A stretch of 55,735 nucleotides of DNA from Flavobacteriaceae bacterium (GCA_021151665.1 JAGKWW010000024.1:1-55735), one strand, 5' to 3'. Numbered from the stretch's first letter, positions 15,156 to 24,258 are shown. Notes: a model not told the origin generated them from the sequence alone. Made by a program: numbers and translations.

Positions 15156-16745
15156 TTAATGCATCGCATCGGCCATATCTACTTTGGCCTTGCCCTGCTT
15201 AACTAAAAGGATAAAAGGGATACACATCAGGAACAAAAGCCCGAGGTACAGGAATATATCCATGTAAGAAAGTACGGTAGCCTGCTTAAGCACGCCGCCT
15301 TCCATCGCCTTATACGCTTTTGCAAGTGCTTCATTAGCCGAAAACCCCTGCGCCATAAAGCCGTGCTGTATCTGGCTCACCCGTTGCTGCACCGCAAAGT
15401 TGGTTACCTGCTCATGCCCTACGAGGTTCACCCTGTGTGTTTGCGTAAAACGGGTAATAAACGTACTGATGATCGCGATACCGAAAGATCCGCCCAGCTG
15501 GCGCATCATACCGGTAAAGGCAGCACCCTCGCCAATGCTTTTTCCTTTCAGAGTGGATAATGACATCGTTGTTATCGGTACAAACAGCAGCCCGAGTCCT
15601 ACACCCCGCATAATAAGCGGCCAGAAGAAATTCTCCGTCCCCGTGTCGGGGGTCATTACATTGTACATCCAGAACGTAAAGATGAAGAATACCAGGAACC
15701 CTACGGCCACCATATACGTTTGCCTTACGCCCCGCTGTATCATCTGCCCGATGATGGGCATCATAAAGGCGGTAGTAATGGAACTCGGAATCAACAATAG
15801 CCCGGCGTCCAGCGCTGTCCACCCCAATATCGACTGGGTATAAATCGGGATAATAAAAGTTGTGCCATACAGGCCGAAGCCCATGATGAAACATAATATC
15901 GTACCGATGCGCAGGTTGTTATCTTTCAACACACGGAGATTTACTATAGGATGCTCATACACCATTTCGCGCCATATAAAGGCTAACAGGCCAAATCCGC
16001 TGAATACGCTTAGCCCGGTTATAAGAGGATCGTCAAACCAGTCGTCCTGCTGCCCATGCTCAAGAACAAATTGCAGCGAACCGATAAAAATGATAAGGAA
16101 AAGCATACCCCACCAGTCTACCTGGCTGGCGCTCATCTTCTCACCATATTTCGGACTCTTTACATACATCAGCGTTAGCATTGTGGCAATAATACCCAAC
16201 GGCACGTTGATGTAAAATATCCACCCCCAATGAAAGTTATCCACGATCCATCCGCCCAGCGGCGGGCCGAGGGTAGGGCCAACGATCACACCCATACCAT
16301 AAATCGCCTGCGCCATACCGCGTTTCTCCGGCGGGTAGCTTTCGGTAATGATGGTTTGCGCCGTTACCAGGAGCGCGCCGCCACCCATACCCTGTATGAA
16401 GCGGAACACTACAAGTTCCCATATATTATCGCTGTTACCACATAAAAATGAAGCTACAGTAAAGATCACAATGCTCACCGCAAAATAATTACGGCGTCCG
16501 AATTGCTGGCTCAGCCAGCTTGTCATCGGTATTACAATTACGTTCGCTATAGCATAAGCGGTAATTACCCAGGCTACATCGTTAAGTGTGGCGCCAAGGC
16601 TGCCCTGCATTTGCTTCAGCGCAACGTTTACAATGGTAGTGTCCACTATCTCGAGCAGCGCACACAGCACAGCGGTTATCGTGATAATAACGCGCCGGAA
16701 GCCATATTCTACCAGGTCGTTCTGTACGGTTGCTCCTGCTGCCAT
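15156..16745 (-). CDS. emrB: EmrB/QacA-type multidrug MFS transporter (DHA2, 14 TM)
   Basis: A 529-residue drug:H+ antiporter. The antiporter motif C is seen as VGPTLGPPLGGWI near residue 153, and the hydrophobicity pattern fits 14 helices. The early motif DTTIVNVALKQMQGSLGA near 35-52 is typical of the EmrB/QacA group. It should work with the HlyD-like adaptor and TolC-like channel in the same operon to export drugs across both membranes. Its start is 4 bases after the adaptor stop. A strong terminator follows. Confidence 0.93.
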   Translation of the reverse strand: MAAGATVQNDLVEYGFRRVIITITAVLCALLEIVDTTIVNVALKQMQGSLGATLNDVAWVITAYAIANVIVIPMTSWLSQQFGRRNYFAVSIVIFTVASFLCGNSDNIWELVVFRFIQGMGGGALLVTAQTIITESYPPEKRGMAQAIYGMGVIVGPTLGPPLGGWIVDNFHWGWIFYINVPLGIIATMLTLMYVKSPKYGEKMSASQVDWWGMLFLIIFIGSLQFVLEHGQQDDWFDDPLITGLSVFSGFGLLAFIWREMVYEHPIVNLRVLKDNNLRIGTILCFIMGFGLYGTTFIIPIYTQSILGWTALDAGLLLIPSSITTAFMMPIIGQMIQRGVRQTYMVAVGFLVFFIFTFWMYNVMTPDTGTENFFWPLIMRGVGLGLLFVPITTMSLSTLKGKSIGEGAAFTGMMRQLGGSFGIAIISTFITRFTQTHRVNLVGHEQVTNFAVQQRVSQIQHGFMAQGFSANEALAKAYKAMEGGVLKQATVLSYMDIFLYLGLLFLMCIPFILLVKQGKAKVDMADAMH

Positions 16746-16749
16746 ACTG

Positions 16750-17829
16750 TTATTTTAAATGTACGTCTACCTCCACGTTCATACCCGGGCGAAGCATCTT
16801 AAGCTTCTCCTGGTCGTTGTTTTTGGTCAGGTTGATCCTTACGGGAAGCCTTTGAACGGTCTTTACGAAGTTACCCGTAGCATTATCCGGTGGAAGCAGC
16901 GAAAACCGTGCACCCGTAGCAGGGGAGAAAGAGGTTACCTCGCCTTCAAATTCGGTGTCCGGGTAGGCATCAGCCTTGATGCTCACTTTTTGTCCGGCCC
17001 GCATTTTGTTGAGTTGTGTTTCCTTAAAGTTGGCGACCACCCATGCCTCTTCGCTACTGATGGTATAAAACAGTGCCTGTCCCGGCTGTACCAGTTGCCC
17101 CGGCTGTATTTCTACGGCAGAAACCTGCCCGTCTGCAGCCGCGGTAACAACGGTATATGACAGGTTCAGCTCGGCAGCTTTAAGGGCTGCTTCGGCGCGC
17201 TCTATATTGGCTTGTGCCACCTCGGTCTGTTTGCCCGATACATTACTGCGTGAAAGGCTTGCGCTACGCTGTGCGGCGCTTGCTGCTTCTGCCTGTTGCA
17301 ATACTTTCAATTGTGCTTCTGCCTCGCGTTTCGCCGCATCGGCCTGCTCAAACTGCTGCTTTGTTATCGAGTGGTTCTTATACAGGTTGCTGAAACGCTC
17401 GTAGTCGTTATTAGCCCTCCAAAGCCTCACTTTCGCTGCCTCAATATTTCCACGCGACGACTGGATATTAGCTTCAGAAACACTTACGCCTGCAGCTGCA
17501 CCGCCTACATCGGCTTTGGCTGCCTCATAGCTTCCCTTTGCAGCTGCAAGGGCAGCCTTGGCCTCCTCCACTTTCACACGGTAATCTTTATCGTCAATTG
17601 TAAAAAGCGTGTCGCCCTTTTTTACCACATCATTATCCTTGATGTATACTTTGGTAATATAACCCGTTACACGCGGGATAATTGGATTCATGTTCTTTTC
17701 TACCTGTGCGTCGTCGGTAGTTTCATGTGCCAGTGAATGGATGTATTTGTAGGCTCCGTAAGCGCCGCCTATCAATACTACAATGATCAGTATAGAGAGG
17801 AATTTCCGGTTTGTTTTCTTTTTTTCCAT
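16750..17829 (-). CDS. emrA: HlyD/EmrA-type membrane fusion protein
   Basis: A 359-residue adaptor with one N-terminal membrane helix (about residues 9-27), a barrel-sandwich half (TTDDAQVEKNMNPIIPRVTG near 37-56), a long Ala/Glu-rich coiled coil (about 85-210) and a second lipoyl half with ADGQVSAVEIQPGQLV near 232. It bridges the inner-membrane MFS pump and the outer-membrane channel. Spacing is 6 bases to tolC and 4 bases to emrB. The coiled coil is long, as in EmrA. Confidence 0.93.
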   Translation of the reverse strand: MEKKKTNRKFLSILIIVVLIGGAYGAYKYIHSLAHETTDDAQVEKNMNPIIPRVTGYITKVYIKDNDVVKKGDTLFTIDDKDYRVKVEEAKAALAAAKGSYEAAKADVGGAAAGVSVSEANIQSSRGNIEAAKVRLWRANNDYERFSNLYKNHSITKQQFEQADAAKREAEAQLKVLQQAEAASAAQRSASLSRSNVSGKQTEVAQANIERAEAALKAAELNLSYTVVTAAADGQVSAVEIQPGQLVQPGQALFYTISSEEAWVVANFKETQLNKMRAGQKVSIKADAYPDTEFEGEVTSFSPATGARFSLLPPDNATGNFVKTVQRLPVRINLTKNNDQEKLKMLRPGMNVEVDVHLK

Positions 17830-17835
17830 GGTGGA

Positions 17836-19194
17836 TTACTTGTTTTGGGTAAGGTTGAATGATTGGGTTAGCTTTCCGGCTGCGTTGAGCAGCTCAAAAT
17901 AGCGTTGGGTAATATCTGCTTTAGAGAAAGCTTCGTCAAGGCGGGCCTGTAGTTGTTGCACATCGGCTTCCAGCAGGTCGTTGGTATCTACAAGTCCGTT
18001 ATCGTATTTGTCCTTCACGATCCTGAAGTTCTCGTTGGCCTGCGTTACTGCTTCGGTATAAACCCGGTCCTGCTTTATCGCGAGGTTGTAGTTTTCGGCG
18101 GCTTCCTGCACCTGAACTTTTACCTGGTCGCTCAGCAGCTCAACTGCTTTCCGCGATTCGTCGGCACGGCTCTGGGCTTCCTTTACTTTATTACCATTTT
18201 TGAAGATGCTGGCAATGTCGTACGATAATCCCACGCCAAAGTTGGCTGCGTTGTAAACCTGTACCAGATTCTGGATATCTAGCGCCACATAACCGGCCAT
18301 AAGCGAAACAGAGGGGTAATAGCCCGCCTTGGCAATGCCGATGTTGGCCTCGCTGGCTTTTTGCTGCCAGCGCAATGCTTCAAGGTCGCTGCGCTGTGCC
18401 ATGGCCTCGTCCGCCGTCACCGCACTTCCCGAACCCTGAGGTTTATTGAAGTAGGAGGCATCCGGCATTATCTCGGTGCCCTCAGGCAGCTTCAGTAATG
18501 TAACCAACTGATAATTGACAGTCGACACCCGGCGTTTGGCATCTTCCAGAGAAAGCTCGATACTGCTGGATTGCAGCTGCGCTTTCAACAAGTCGTTGCG
18601 CGCCAAAAGTCCGTTCTGCTCCATCGCGGTAAAATCTTTTACACGCTGGCCGGCACTTTTAAGGCTCTCCTGGATCAGCGTAACCGATTGCTGCGCCTTA
18701 TACAGGTTTACGTAAAGCATGATCGCCTGCAATGCCAGCTGTTCTTTTGTACTGGCAGCATTAAGGGTTTCGGCCTTGTAAAGGTCCTCGCTGGCTGCTA
18801 CACTGTTCTTCAGGCGGAAGCCTGAGAAGACAGGCATGCTTACCGTAGCCTGGCCCAGCATAACGCGGTTTACTTTGGGTGAGGCAGTACTGCTTCCGCT
18901 ATCTGTGCTTCCGTCATTAGAATCACCTGTCGGGATACGCAGCTTCACCGTGGGGCTGGTAAGCCTTTGATACTGGCCGCTCACCTTAAAATCGGGGTAG
19001 ATGTTGCTTTTGGTGTTCTGCACATCCAGCTTCGCGGTGTTTACCCGTATATCGGCCAGGCCGGCACGGGTGCTTTGGGTTACTGCAAGGTTTATGGCCT
19101 CATCCATGGTAAGTGGCTTTTTTTCCTGCGCTTCGGCAGTGCCGATTACGCTAAAAAAGAAAAGGCTACCCAGCAGCATCTGATTAATTTTCAT
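17836..19194 (-). CDS. TolC-family outer-membrane efflux protein
   Basis: A 452-residue protein with a signal peptide (MKINQMLLGSLFFFSVIGTA) and two OEP repeats of long amphipathic helices (about 25-220 and 235-445). Its partner genes are the adaptor and MFS pump downstream. Its start lies 11 bases inside the end of tetR, so expression is coupled to the repressor gene. Residues 85-95 hold a Ser/Gly/Asp-rich loop (TGDSNDGSTDSGSS) that is probably an exposed or periplasmic turn. Confidence 0.92.
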   Translation of the reverse strand: MKINQMLLGSLFFFSVIGTAEAQEKKPLTMDEAINLAVTQSTRAGLADIRVNTAKLDVQNTKSNIYPDFKVSGQYQRLTSPTVKLRIPTGDSNDGSTDSGSSTASPKVNRVMLGQATVSMPVFSGFRLKNSVAASEDLYKAETLNAASTKEQLALQAIMLYVNLYKAQQSVTLIQESLKSAGQRVKDFTAMEQNGLLARNDLLKAQLQSSSIELSLEDAKRRVSTVNYQLVTLLKLPEGTEIMPDASYFNKPQGSGSAVTADEAMAQRSDLEALRWQQKASEANIGIAKAGYYPSVSLMAGYVALDIQNLVQVYNAANFGVGLSYDIASIFKNGNKVKEAQSRADESRKAVELLSDQVKVQVQEAAENYNLAIKQDRVYTEAVTQANENFRIVKDKYDNGLVDTNDLLEADVQQLQARLDEAFSKADITQRYFELLNAAGKLTQSFNLTQNK

Positions 19195-19807
19195 GTACTA
19201 AAAGTGCTTTAATGGTTTGCTTGATATGTTGTGTTAACTCGTTCGAGATGTAGTTTTCCAGTTTTTCATCAGTATCCAGGCCTAACAACGGGCCAAGGAA
19301 ACTGCGGTTCATGCGGAAGTGGACTATAGTGCCCATAATAGTCGGGGGAATTAAAAGGGTATTAATATCCTTTCTGAAAACACCCTGTTGCTGCCCGTCT
19401 TCTATAATCCTACGGAAGGCCGCCATATTCTGGTTCTTTATGTCAATAAAGGATTGCATATCCATTACACGCTTTTTGGTAGAAAGCTCAAAATGCAATA
19501 TCTGGTACATGCACTTGTTTTGATTGATGCGGGATATGTAAAGATCAATGAGGCGATCCACTTTCTGGAGAGGGGGGAGGTCTTCGTTCAGGATATTTTC
19601 CAACGCTATGCCCAAACCTGAAATCCGATAGATGATCAGTGCTTCAAGGAGCTTTTCCTTCGAGCCGAAGTAGTAAGATATCATCGCAATGTTGACTCCC
19701 GCCTCACGCGCAATACTGCGGATAGAAGCCCCGTCAAACCCTTCTTCTGCAAACAGCTTTTCGGCCGCCTGCAGGATGTCGGTCTGCTTGTCATTATATG
19801 CATTCAT
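19184..19807 (-). CDS. TetR-family repressor of the efflux operon
   Basis: A 207-residue regulator with a TetR-type HTH (ASIRSIAREAGVNIAMISYY then FGSKEKLLEAL, about residues 27-57) and an all-helical ligand-binding C-terminus. It is the first gene of tetR-tolC-emrA-emrB and probably represses the whole operon until a drug-like ligand binds. A 33-base palindrome directly upstream overlaps its promoter, as expected for autorepression. Confidence 0.92.
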   Translation of the reverse strand: MNAYNDKQTDILQAAEKLFAEEGFDGASIRSIAREAGVNIAMISYYFGSKEKLLEALIIYRISGLGIALENILNEDLPPLQKVDRLIDLYISRINQNKCMYQILHFELSTKKRVMDMQSFIDIKNQNMAAFRRIIEDGQQQGVFRKDINTLLIPPTIMGTIVHFRMNRSFLGPLLGLDTDEKLENYISNELTQHIKQTIKALLVHEN

Positions 19808-19829
19808 TTTCTATTCTGTTTAGAGAGGA

Positions 19830-19837
19830 CAAAGTTA
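19830..19837 (-). promoter_or_regulatory. -7 element of the tetR-tolC-emrAB operon
   Basis: TAACTTTG on the minus strand matches TAnnTTTG and lies 22 bases before the tetR start codon. It overlaps the edge of the palindromic operator by three bases. No clear -33 TTG is seen because the palindrome occupies that region. Confidence 0.6.
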
Positions 19838-19867
19838 AACAAACGTTTAATTTAAACGTTTGTTTAA
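19835..19867. promoter_or_regulatory. 33-base palindromic operator, probable TetR site
   Basis: Two perfect 15-base arms (left arm TTAAACAAACGTTTA) surround a 3-base centre ATT. Each arm holds an AAACGTTT sub-palindrome, so two dimers might bind. It sits at the upstream edge of the -7 element of the tetR operon, an ideal position for repression. Confidence 0.85.
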
Positions 19868-19986
19868 AAATGATTTTTGGTTTTATTTAACAGAAAACGA
19901 TTTCGAAACGAGAATAGAGAAAATTTATACCTGATGATTTAAATATTGATTACCAAAAATTTATATAAGGTAATGTGAAGTATTTG

Positions 19987-20556
19987 TTAAAGCTTAATCC
20001 AGTTCTCAATAATTTGCCTGCCACACGGTGTAAGTACGGATTCGGGATGAAATTGCACCCCTCTAACGTCTAATACGCGATGCCGTAGCGACATAATATT
20101 ACCTGATGAGTCGACGGAAGTGACCTCCAGACTCTCGGGTAATGTGGTCGGATCTACACTCCAGGAATGATATCTCCCCACCTCGATCTGATTATCAAGC
20201 CCGGTGTATAGAGGCTCATTTTCGACAGTAATTTGAATCGTGGCGGCCACGCCGTGGTGTACGGTCTGGAGGTTGATAAGGCTTCCGCCGAATACCTCCG
20301 CAATCGCCTGTTGGCCCAGGCATATACCGAGTATACTTTTAGACGCCGCATATCTCTTGATGATCTGCTTTAAAAGGCCTGCCTCGTCGGGCACACCCGG
20401 ACCCGGAGAAAGGAGTATCTTCTCAAAATCTTCAGGATCGTCAAGCGTTACTTCATCATTTCGCAATACGGTTACCTCCGCATCCAGCGCTTCGAGGTAG
20501 TGCACGAGGTTGTAGGTAAAGCTGTCGTAATTATCGATAACCAGTATTTTTTTCAT
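19987..20556 (-). CDS. pabA: Glutamine amidotransferase of anthranilate/aminodeoxychorismate synthase
   Basis: A 189-residue class I glutamine amidotransferase (TrpG/PabA type) that supplies ammonia from glutamine. The N-terminal KKILVIDNYDSFTYNLVHYL, the oxyanion motif LSPGPGVPDEAG near 49-60, the nucleophile Cys in GICLGQQ near 77-83 and the HPE of GVQFHPESV near 166-174 are all visible. Length is normal. No trpE/pabB partner lies nearby, so whether it serves folate, tryptophan or both is open. I favour pabA because trpG is usually inside a trp operon. Confidence 0.85.
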   Translation of the reverse strand: MKKILVIDNYDSFTYNLVHYLEALDAEVTVLRNDEVTLDDPEDFEKILLSPGPGVPDEAGLLKQIIKRYAASKSILGICLGQQAIAEVFGGSLINLQTVHHGVAATIQITVENEPLYTGLDNQIEVGRYHSWSVDPTTLPESLEVTSVDSSGNIMSLRHRVLDVRGVQFHPESVLTPCGRQIIENWIKL

Positions 20557-20575
20557 GATGAGCGCGGTTTAGTTG

Positions 20576-20609
20576 CAAATGTAACCAGTTGCTGCCGTAT
20601 TATTACCAA
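20576..20609 (-). promoter_or_regulatory. Promoter of the pabA-like gene
   Basis: On the minus strand TTG (20609-20607), a 23-base spacer and TACATTTG (20583-20576) match the Bacteroidota promoter pattern, 20 bases before the start codon. Confidence 0.5.
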
Positions 20610-20643
20610 TTTTATAATCTACTAATTTTATAGACTATTAACA

Positions 20644-20672
20644 TTGCCGTGAAAGGTTTTTCTCTAATTTTG
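20644..20672 (+). promoter_or_regulatory. Promoter of cysE-cysM
   Basis: TTG (20644-20646), an 18-base spacer and TAATTTTG (20665-20672) match the -33/-7 consensus. Transcription would begin near 20680, so the in-frame GTG at 20649 cannot be used and the ATG at 20721 is the start. Confidence 0.7.
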
Positions 20673-20720
20673 GATAGCTGCTCAAAAAATGAGCTACTGC
20701 CTATCTGCATTTACCATCTT

Positions 20721-21536
20721 ATGAAACACGCTGTTTATATAAAAAACTATCACACCCGGATATCATCTCCCAGCCATAAAAAAGTCAGGAAATGGATAGA
20801 GAATTTCTTTAAATGGCTTTTTTGCCTTGACCCAAAATATTCTGATTACGATTATTTTTTAAAGATGCAGCAGAAGCTCCGTAAGAGGCTTTCGATCTTG
20901 CTCGAATCAGTAGGGTATGATGAAAATAAATACTATTTAATACTTTCTACAACAGAAGTAAAAGCCGAAGTACTTTATCAATTACTTGAAGATGACTTAA
21001 GTGCCGTTTTCGAGTTCGATCCGGCGGCTAAATCACGCGATGAGGTGCTGCTTTCTTACCCCGGATTCTTTGCCATATTTGTGCACCGTGTTGCCCATGA
21101 CTTTTGGAAAGCCGGCGTACCGCTGCTGCCCCGGATGCTCAGTGAATATGCACACGGCAAAACGGGAATTGATATCCATCCCGGCGCGCGAATTGGGCGT
21201 CGGTTCTTCATCGACCACGGAACCGGGATTGTTATTGGTGAAACAGCAGAAATAGGGGACAATGTAAAAATCTACCAGGGCGTAACGCTCGGCGCGTTAA
21301 GCGTAAGCAAAGCCGATGCGGAAGTAAAAAGACATCCTACCGTTGGCAATGACGTTACAATATATGCCAATGCGACGATACTCGGAGCGCATACCGTGAT
21401 CGGCGATGGCGCTGTAATCGGAGGCAACGTTTGGCTTACCCGTTCGGTGCCGCCGGGTGCCATGGTGTACCATAAAAGCGAAATCAGTATCAAATCCCCG
21501 GAGGCATTTCCGGAGCCACTCAACTTTGTAATTTAA
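20721..21536 (+). CDS. cysE: Serine O-acetyltransferase
   Basis: A 271-residue enzyme that acetylates L-serine with acetyl-CoA, the first step of cysteine synthesis. An N-terminal helical domain precedes left-handed beta-helix hexapeptide repeats: GIDIHPGARIGRRFFIDHGT, then GIVIGETAEIGDNVKIYQGV and later HPTVGNDVTIYANATILG. The catalytic His-containing HGTG and DIHPGA are present. It lies 11 bases before cysteine synthase, so both steps are co-expressed. The upstream promoter decides the start. Confidence 0.93.
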   Translation: MKHAVYIKNYHTRISSPSHKKVRKWIENFFKWLFCLDPKYSDYDYFLKMQQKLRKRLSILLESVGYDENKYYLILSTTEVKAEVLYQLLEDDLSAVFEFDPAAKSRDEVLLSYPGFFAIFVHRVAHDFWKAGVPLLPRMLSEYAHGKTGIDIHPGARIGRRFFIDHGTGIVIGETAEIGDNVKIYQGVTLGALSVSKADAEVKRHPTVGNDVTIYANATILGAHTVIGDGAVIGGNVWLTRSVPPGAMVYHKSEISIKSPEAFPEPLNFVI

Positions 21537-21547
21537 TTTACCGATAT

Positions 21548-22456
21548 ATGAAAGCGCACACAATACTTGAAACCATTGGCAAGACACCTCACGTGAAGCT
21601 GAACCGTTTGTTTGGCAGGAGAAACGTATGGGTAAAGCTGGAGCGGAGCAATCCGGGCAACAGCATAAAAGACCGGATCGCACTGGCCATGATAGAAGAT
21701 GCTGAAGCGAAAGGGTTGCTTAACCCCGACAGTATTATCATTGAGCCTACATCCGGCAACACTGGTATTGGCCTTGCGCTGGTAGCTGCTGTAAAAGGTT
21801 ACAAGCTTATCCTTGTAATGCCGGAATCGATGAGTATAGAAAGGCGAAAGCTGATGAGTATTTACGGAGCTGAATTTGAATTGACGCCCCGTGAAAAGGG
21901 GATGAAAGGAGCCATTGAAAAGGCGCGCGAACTTACTGCTACCACACCAAACGCATGGTCACCATCGCAGTTTGACAACCCTGCAAATGTGGAAGTGCAT
22001 AAGCGTACTACTGCCCAGGAGATCCTTGAGGACTTTCCCGAAGGAGTTGATTACATCATCACAGGTGTGGGGACTGGAGGCCATATAACGGGCGTAGCGG
22101 CAGTTTTAAAAGAAAAATGGCCTAATCTCAAGGTCTTCGCTGTGGAGCCGGAATTATCGCCTGTATTAAGCGGAGGTTCACCCGGGCTTCACCCACTGCA
22201 GGGAATAGGAGCGGGGTTTGTACCATCAATTTATGACAGCGGGTTGATAGACGGGGTTATCAGGGTAGATAAAGATGAGGCTTTCGAATTTGCGCGGAGG
22301 ATAGCCCGGGAAGAAGGGATACTCGCCGGTATATCGTCGGGGGCTTCATTGGCTGCCGCGCAGAAGAAGCTGGCTGACATTCCGGAAGATGCCACGGTGC
22401 TTACCTTCAACTATGACACCGGTGAAAGATATCTGTCTATCGAGGGACTTTTTTAA
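21548..22456 (+). CDS. cysM: Cysteine synthase (O-acetylserine sulfhydrylase)
   Basis: A 302-residue PLP enzyme that makes cysteine from O-acetylserine and sulfide. The PLP lysine lies in NPGNSIKDR near residues 36-44, the substrate loop is EPTSGNTGIGLAL near 70-82, and the phosphate loop is GVGTGGHITG near 174-183. Length and residues fit CysK/CysM. The shorter form suggests CysM, but the distinction is weak. It forms an operon with cysE. Confidence 0.92.
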   Translation: MKAHTILETIGKTPHVKLNRLFGRRNVWVKLERSNPGNSIKDRIALAMIEDAEAKGLLNPDSIIIEPTSGNTGIGLALVAAVKGYKLILVMPESMSIERRKLMSIYGAEFELTPREKGMKGAIEKARELTATTPNAWSPSQFDNPANVEVHKRTTAQEILEDFPEGVDYIITGVGTGGHITGVAAVLKEKWPNLKVFAVEPELSPVLSGGSPGLHPLQGIGAGFVPSIYDSGLIDGVIRVDKDEAFEFARRIAREEGILAGISSGASLAAAQKKLADIPEDATVLTFNYDTGERYLSIEGLF

Positions 22457-22487
22457 TCGCGAAAGTGCTTTTATTTGCATATAAAAA

Positions 22488-22512
22488 GAAACCCCGGGGT
22501 GACCGGGGTTTC
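22488..22512. terminator. Terminator between cysM and the second yceI-like gene
   Basis: GAAACCCCGG-GGTGA-CCGGGGTTTC is a perfect 10-base stem. The minus strand has a following T5 run (plus strand A5 at 22483-22487), so it ends the yceI-like transcript. It can also slow cysM transcripts, though the T run on that side is poor. Confidence 0.8.
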
Positions 22513-22532
22513 TCATTCAATTTAAATCCTGA

Positions 22533-23102
22533 TTAGAACTTCAGGTTTACAGTAAGTTCAAATTCATCATAGATGGTTTTGTCGCCAAGGCCATCGAAGA
22601 AGCTTCCTGAACCATATTTAATGTCATATTTTGTCCTGTCAACATTGAATGAAGTTGTAGCTGTGTTTTTGCCTACGGTAAGGTCAAACGTTACAGGCTT
22701 TGTAATATTTTTGATTGTAAGGTCGGCTGTAACAGTATAAACTCCGGCAGATTTAGCTTTCAGTGTTTTGAAAACCAGTGTGGCAGTCGGGAACTTTTCA
22801 GTACCGAAGAAATCGTCAGCTTTCAGGTGGCCTTCCAGTTTCTCTTTGCCTTCACCGGCTTTAAGGTCGGTTACATTTACAGAGGCCATATCTACTGTAA
22901 AGCTACCGCCTGTAAGCTTGCCGCTTTTAAATACAAGCGCTCCGTCTTTGAAGCTGATAGTACCGCTATGCTGGCCGGTTACTTTTTTACCTACCCAGCT
23001 GATAGTACTTTTAGCAGTGTCGATTTTCTTGGTTTGAGCAATTGCAGTTGCAGTTGAAAGTACTGCTACAAAAGCGATAGCAAGCGTTTTAAGGTTTTTC
23101 AT
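22533..23102 (-). CDS. YceI-family protein, secreted
   Basis: A 189-residue YceI protein with a Sec signal peptide (MKNLKTLAIAFVAVLSTATA). The mature part has the family pattern: IDTAKSTISWVGKKVTGQHS at the N-terminus and ADLTIKNITKPVTFDLTVG in the middle. It should be a periplasmic lipocalin-fold binder of isoprenoid-like ligands. It stands alone between two convergent or same-strand units. Compare the signal-less YceI protein at 6995-7525. Confidence 0.92.
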   Translation of the reverse strand: MKNLKTLAIAFVAVLSTATAIAQTKKIDTAKSTISWVGKKVTGQHSGTISFKDGALVFKSGKLTGGSFTVDMASVNVTDLKAGEGKEKLEGHLKADDFFGTEKFPTATLVFKTLKAKSAGVYTVTADLTIKNITKPVTFDLTVGKNTATTSFNVDRTKYDIKYGSGSFFDGLGDKTIYDEFELTVNLKF

Positions 23103-23141
23103 GGTTCTTATGATTTAATTTAAGGTTATTAATTATAATTA

Positions 23142-23774
23142 TTAAATGTGGATAAATAGTTCATCGTGAGGTTTGCGTACTTTTTTCAGGTGCTGGAACT
23201 GGTCGTCAGCATGGCGGTAACCCACTGCGGCAATGGCAGCAACACCGAGCCCTTTTTCGTTAAGCGACAATACTTCATTTACGGCAGCAGGATCAAAACC
23301 TTCCATTGGCGTGGCGTCTATGCGAAGGGTTGCCGCAGCGTTGATTAGCGAAGATAGTGCCAGATAGGTTTGTTTTGCAGCCCAGTTGTTTTTCTCCGCT
23401 TCGGTCATTCGCCCTACAAAACCGCTAACCATATCTTCAAAACCTTTCAGGTCGGCGCGCGCTATTTCGCGCTGCGCGGCGATGTTATCAATATAAGCGC
23501 CAATGTGGCTGTCGCCCACGTTCAATTCATAGGCAAAAACAAACAGGTGCGAAGCATTCGTAATACCGTCCTGGTTGTAAGCCGCCGGAGCCAGTTTGGC
23601 ACGCAGTTCGGGATCGGAAATTACCAGGATACGGTAAGGCTGAAGGCCCATGCTCGATACGCTGAGCTGTACCGCCTGTTTTAATTTTTCAAGGTCATCT
23701 GCCGACACCTTGCGCGAAGGGTCGTACTTTTTTGTTGCATAGCGCCATTTCAGGCTTTCAATATAATCTGACAT
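23142..23774 (-). CDS. Nitroreductase-family NAD(P)H oxidoreductase
   Basis: A 210-residue FMN-dependent nitroreductase of the NfsB type. It starts MSDYIESLKWRYATKKYDPS. Residues near 13-16 (ATKKYD) bind FMN, and VAAIAAVGYRHADDQFQHLKK near 173-193 is the family C-terminal pattern. Such enzymes reduce nitroaromatics and quinones. The ATG at 23774 lies 7 bases after the marR stop, so MarR probably controls it. The longer open frame upstream is only overlap with marR. Confidence 0.92.
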   Translation of the reverse strand: MSDYIESLKWRYATKKYDPSRKVSADDLEKLKQAVQLSVSSMGLQPYRILVISDPELRAKLAPAAYNQDGITNASHLFVFAYELNVGDSHIGAYIDNIAAQREIARADLKGFEDMVSGFVGRMTEAEKNNWAAKQTYLALSSLINAAATLRIDATPMEGFDPAAVNEVLSLNEKGLGVAAIAAVGYRHADDQFQHLKKVRKPHDELFIHI

Positions 23775-23781
23775 AGTATAA

Positions 23782-24243
23782 TTATTGTTTTTCGCCCCGG
23801 TATTTTTCCAGGAGCAGGTTAAGTTGATTAAGTTCTTCGGTGGTGAGGTTAGAGGAATACGAGTTTTCATTCGCATCTACCAGCGGGTCAAGTTCCGAAA
23901 GGAGAGCAAGCCCTTTCCCGGTAATTGCCACTTCCATTTTGCGGCGGTTGGCGCTGCAAACTTCGCGGGTTACGAGCTCTTTGAGCAATAGTTTGTCCAC
24001 AAGCCTTGTCGTGTTGCTCGTGCGGGCAATCATCCGCTCCTGTATTACACACATGTTGGCCGGCTTTCCTTTTTGTCCTCTCAATATCCGTAACACATTA
24101 AATTGTTCCGGCGAAAGGTCAAAAGGCTTTAGTATCTCATTAAACGCCTCGGCAAGTATAGTCTGTGTATACATGATATTTAGTATCGTACGCTTGCCAA
24201 TTGGCAGTGGCGTTGAGGACTTAATAGCTTCTTCGATCTTCAT
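23782..24243 (-). CDS. MarR-family regulator
   Basis: A 153-residue winged-helix regulator. The HTH and wing lie around ANMCVIQERMIARTSNTTRL (57-76) and VTREVCSANRRKMEVAITGK (90-109). MarR proteins usually repress their own operon and release DNA on binding phenolic or oxidising ligands. The operon includes the nitroreductase 7 bases downstream. Two palindromes overlap its promoter upstream. Confidence 0.92.
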   Translation of the reverse strand: MKIEEAIKSSTPLPIGKRTILNIMYTQTILAEAFNEILKPFDLSPEQFNVLRILRGQKGKPANMCVIQERMIARTSNTTRLVDKLLLKELVTREVCSANRRKMEVAITGKGLALLSELDPLVDANENSYSSNLTTEELNQLNLLLEKYRGEKQ

Positions 24244-24258
24244 ATCTGTAATTACAAA

